This document shows, piece after piece, positions 61,219 to 64,000 of a stretch of DNA of 64,000 bases (positions are counted from its first letter, which is position 1; each line of letters opens with the position of its first letter). Source of the stretch: Nostoc sp. NIES-4103 (GTDB lineage: Bacteria > Cyanobacteriota > Cyanobacteriia > Cyanobacteriales > Nostocaceae); NCBI RefSeq assembly GCF_002368335.1, contig NZ_AP018288.1, positions 4,302,628 to 4,366,627 on the forward strand, given 5' to 3'. The notes under the pieces were generated by a model. That model saw only the letters and a program-made list of their open reading frames with translations, was not told where the DNA came from and did not search any database. The translations under genes and the position numbers were made by a program.

Positions 61219-62955
61219 CTATTTACGGTCTTCAGGGTTAGCAGCAACCGCACTTTCGGGTTCTGCTCTTAATACTGAGTTAGGGCCGCCGGATAAGACT
61301 GGATTGGGGTCAGATAAAGGTACACCTTCATTAGCCTTTTCCAAGCCATAGTCGTAGGGGCCTGTAACTAATACTGGGGTTTTGTCAAAATTCTCAATGG
61401 CTGGCGGTGAGGTTGTCATCCACTCTAGGGTCAATGCCCTCCAGGGATTATTACCTGCTTTTTCTCCGTACAACCAACTCCAAATCGCATTGATAATGAA
61501 GGGAAATGTCGAAACTGCCAGGATATAAGCACCATAGGTGCAGATTTCGTTCAAAAACGTAAATTTGGGGTCATACTGAGCAACGCGGCGGTTCATGCCC
61601 ATCATGCCCAACTTGTGCATGGGTAAGAAGGCCATGTTTAAACCGACAATTGTCAAGGTAAAGTGAACTTTACCCCAAAATTCGTTCATCATTCGTCCCG
61701 TCATTTTCGGGAACCAATGGTAAATCGCCGCGTAAATGCCGAGGACACTACCACCAAAGAGGACATAATGCAAGTGGGCGACGACAAAATATGTATCGTG
61801 AACGTGAATATCAAAAGGCACTGCTGCCAACATCACACCACTGATACCGCCAATCACAAAGGTACCCACAAAACCCATGGCAAACAACATGGGAGTGTTG
61901 AGTTGGATTTTGCCGCCCCACATAGTTGCCAACCAGCTGAAAATTTTAATGCCTGTGGGTACGGCGATGATCATCGTAGTGATCATAAAGAACATCCGTA
62001 ACCAACCAGGAATACCGCTGGTAAACATGTGGTGCGCCCAGACGATTAAGCCTAAGAAACTAATGGCTAGGGATGAGTAAGCGATCGCTTTATAGCCAAA
62101 AATCGGCTTGCGGGAATGCACCGGGATCACTTCGGAAATTGCCCCAAAGAAGGGCAAAATCATGATGTAAACCGCCGGGTGGGAGTAAAACCAGAACATA
62201 TGCTGGTACACAACTGGGTCGCCACCACCAGTCGGGTTAAAAAATGTTGTTCCGGCAAATAAATCAAAAGCCAGCAGAATCAGACCAGCTGCTAGCACTG
62301 GCGTTGACACCAAAGTTAATGCCGAGGTGGCAAACATCGCCCAGCAAAACAAAGGCAATTGATTGAATCCCAAACCTGGGATACGCATCCTCAGCAATGT
62401 AACTAAGAAATTGATTGCCCCCAGAATCGATGATGTACCAAGCAAGAGGACACTCATAATCCAGATTCCCTCACCCACTTGACCTGTCACCAAGCTCAGG
62501 GGAGGGTAGGAAGTCCAACCCGCATCCGGTGCATCACCCACTACTAAACTAGCGATGAGCAACAAACCAGCAGGCGGGATCATCCAAAAAGCCACAGCAT
62601 TCAGCCGTGGGAATGCCATATCCTTGGCCCCAATCATCAAGGGGATCAAAAAGTTAGCAAACCCTGCACCCGCTGGCACAATCCACAAGAAAATCATGAT
62701 TGTGGCGTGCAGCGTAAATAGACTGTTGTAAACTTCAGGCGTCACAAAATCTACTTCAGGCGTCCGCAGTTCGGTGCGAACTAAGTCAGCCAAAACGCCG
62801 CCAATGCAGTAGAAAATGAACGTCGTCACAAGGTATTGAATCGCAATTACCTTATGGTCGGTGTTAAAGCCAAAGTAGTCTTGCCATTTTCTGGCCGGTG
62901 GTTCTTCACCATGAGCGGGGATGTTGGCAGTTTCTTGCAACTGAGCTTGTGTCAT
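61219..62955 (-). CDS. ctaD: cytochrome c oxidase subunit I
   Basis: A 578-residue heme-copper oxidase catalytic subunit. It has twelve spans and the ligand motifs: HATIMIFLWIVPAG (low-spin heme His), HMFWFYSHPAVYIMIL (CuB His-x3-Tyr-type region), WAHHMFTSG (CuB His-His) and HDTYFVVAHLHYVLFG (heme a and a3 His). The last 60 residues are a non-conserved hydrophilic tail with Pro/Asn/Ala. It follows ctaC through a 90-bp repeat. Confidence 0.97.
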   Translation of the reverse strand: MTQAQLQETANIPAHGEEPPARKWQDYFGFNTDHKVIAIQYLVTTFIFYCIGGVLADLVRTELRTPEVDFVTPEVYNSLFTLHATIMIFLWIVPAGAGFANFLIPLMIGAKDMAFPRLNAVAFWMIPPAGLLLIASLVVGDAPDAGWTSYPPLSLVTGQVGEGIWIMSVLLLGTSSILGAINFLVTLLRMRIPGLGFNQLPLFCWAMFATSALTLVSTPVLAAGLILLAFDLFAGTTFFNPTGGGDPVVYQHMFWFYSHPAVYIMILPFFGAISEVIPVHSRKPIFGYKAIAYSSLAISFLGLIVWAHHMFTSGIPGWLRMFFMITTMIIAVPTGIKIFSWLATMWGGKIQLNTPMLFAMGFVGTFVIGGISGVMLAAVPFDIHVHDTYFVVAHLHYVLFGGSVLGIYAAIYHWFPKMTGRMMNEFWGKVHFTLTIVGLNMAFLPMHKLGMMGMNRRVAQYDPKFTFLNEICTYGAYILAVSTFPFIINAIWSWLYGEKAGNNPWRALTLEWMTTSPPAIENFDKTPVLVTGPYDYGLEKANEGVPLSDPNPVLSGGPNSVLRAEPESAVAANPEDRK

Positions 62956-62962
62956 AGGAGTT

Positions 62963-63044
62963 AGTTGTCCTTTGTCATTTGTCAGTTGTCATTTGTCAGT
63001 TGTGTTTTGCAAATGACTAATGACTAATGACTAATGACTAATGA
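62963..63044. repeat. GTCATTT/GTCAGTT and ATGACTA arrays
   Basis: TTGTCATTTGTCAGTTGTCA followed by five ATGACTA units, between ctaC and ctaD. The two halves are partly complementary. Confidence 0.85.
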
Positions 63045-64000
63045 CTATTTGTGAACTTGATGGAGTATTTCGGGTTGAATTCCCATGTCCTTGGTGTAAG
63101 GAGCGAGAAATTCATCTGCTGATAAATTCGCAGGGTTAAGAGCAACGGCTTGATTGAGAGTTTCTTTGCTAGCAGTTAGCTGCTCTTGCGTCCATTTTTC
63201 AAAGGCTTCTTCGGTTTCTACAACCACTTGTGTTCTCATAGCGCCGTGGTATGGGCCACAAAGTTCGGCACAGATGAGGTTATAATCACCCGCTATTTTG
63301 GGCGTGAAGCGAATCTCACTCTGTCTACCAGGGATCGCATCTTGCTTCAGGCGGAACTCAGGCACCCAAAAAGCGTGAATCACATCGTTGGCTGTCATGT
63401 TAATTAGCACTTCCCGCCCGATGGGAAGGTGTAGTTCACCTGTGGTGATACCAGTTTCAGGATAGGTGAACAGCCAAGCATACTGTAGACCGGTGACGTT
63501 AACCACTAATTCTGGGGGTTTGCCAGCTTTATCAGGAGTTGGGCCAATGGTGGGCGCAACAACACCTACACCGGGAGCATTCCGCTTTTGGGGAATTTGG
63601 TCAGCATTGCGGACTGCGGCGGTGGCTGGGTCTTGCATCGCCTCATCAGATTTTTCTTGATTCAGGTTGGGTTCTGTGCTGGGTGGCGTATCGTTCAACG
63701 TTGCAGCGATCGCTGCTCCCGGCATCTTCATTGACATATTCTGAGTAATCGGGGCTTCATGCACAGCATGAGGGTTAAAACCACCAATTTCGTTATATAC
63801 ATCAAAGCTGTACACAGAAATACCGATAACGATAATTGCTGGGATCGCCGTCCAGAGTATTTCTAAAGGTACATTCCCCTCAACTGGTGGGCCGTCTTCA
63901 TTGTCACCTGCACGCCGACGGTATTTAAATGCAGAGTAAATCAAGACACCTTCAACTATCAGAAATATACCTGTGGAAATGATCATCATCGTGTTGAACA
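63045..64000 (-). CDS. ctaC: cytochrome c oxidase subunit II, 5' end outside the window
   Basis: The visible 318 codons hold one membrane span plus the second half of a helical hairpin (STGIFLIVEGVLIYSAFKYR, and LWTAIPAIIVIGISVYSF) and the periplasmic CuA domain, with CuA ligands in AELCGPYHGAM (C-x3-C-x3-H). An unusual 55-residue region (about 95-150 of the visible part) rich in Pro, Asn and Ala lies before the CuA domain. The frame is open at base 64000 (FNTMMIIS), so the ATG at 63989 is internal and the true start with the signal or first span is beyond the window. It leads the ctaCDE operon. Confidence 0.95.
   Translation of the reverse strand, partial: FNTMMIISTGIFLIVEGVLIYSAFKYRRRAGDNEDGPPVEGNVPLEILWTAIPAIIVIGISVYSFDVYNEIGGFNPHAVHEAPITQNMSMKMPGAAIAATLNDTPPSTEPNLNQEKSDEAMQDPATAAVRNADQIPQKRNAPGVGVVAPTIGPTPDKAGKPPELVVNVTGLQYAWLFTYPETGITTGELHLPIGREVLINMTANDVIHAFWVPEFRLKQDAIPGRQSEIRFTPKIAGDYNLICAELCGPYHGAMRTQVVVETEEAFEKWTQEQLTASKETLNQAVALNPANLSADEFLAPYTKDMGIQPEILHQVHK

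Overview
The window is chromosomal DNA from a filamentous, Nostoc/Anabaena-type cyanobacterium. The evidence is the dense scatter of GCGATCGC (HIP1) octamers, the many heptanucleotide-type tandem repeat arrays (GGGAATT, GGGGACT, TAATTCG, GTCAGTG and relatives) filling nearly every intergenic gap, and the gene content: ndhB, psb28-2-like, a cyanobacterial RRM protein, a LexA with a cyanobacterial-type box, an aa3-type cytochrome oxidase operon, and a giant Ser/Thr kinase-histidine kinase.

Layout. 1-6.5 kb: a partial GDSL hydrolase, a DUF4864 protein, larE, a hybrid histidine kinase, a LivH-type permease, a 45-residue membrane protein and lipA. 6.6-14.2 kb: a response regulator with a repetitive linker, a 335-bp MITE-like hairpin element and a 1887-residue kinase. 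14.2-22.2 kb: a flavin monooxygenase and a heme-oxygenase-fold protein side by side, ndhB, an RRM protein, and a coupled pair of poorly known genes. 22.2-30 kb: topA, a tiny ORF, aroQ, an ADP-ribosylglycohydrolase-like gene and a PgpH-type HD phosphohydrolase. 30-37 kb: a TetR regulator divergent from a Rieske oxygenase with a clear palindromic operator, psb28-2, a class A beta-lactamase-fold protein, a SpoU methyltransferase, tRNA-Thr, argF and lexA.

37.2-53.1 kb is the accessory island and the most interesting part: a DNA phosphorothioation (Dnd) locus. It contains an SF2 helicase resembling dnd-linked restriction proteins, a 57-residue ORF coupled to a second DndD-like SMC/Rad50-type ATPase, a DUF574 methyltransferase, a small dnd-associated protein, two tandem DGQHR (DndB-type) proteins, then dndC, dndD, dndE and a dnd-associated methyltransferase. 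No dndA cysteine desulfurase and no recognisable dndFGH are present. The dndC-dndD-dndE order is interrupted twice, by an XRE regulator/small-ORF module and by a four-helix-bundle gene. Each interruption is bounded by inverted TAATTCG arrays that abut, and partly supply, the stop and start codons of the dnd genes. The dndB-dndC divergent promoter carries two copies of a 14-bp palindrome whose centres are 63 bp apart.

53-64 kb: an AmpG-like transporter with a coupled small gene, a 59-residue membrane peptide, a GNAT enzyme with a repeat-derived insertion, a HEAT-repeat protein, a SAM hydrolase-family gene, a DUF2301/YdcF pair, and the minus-strand ctaC-ctaD-ctaE operon, with ctaC running off the window end.
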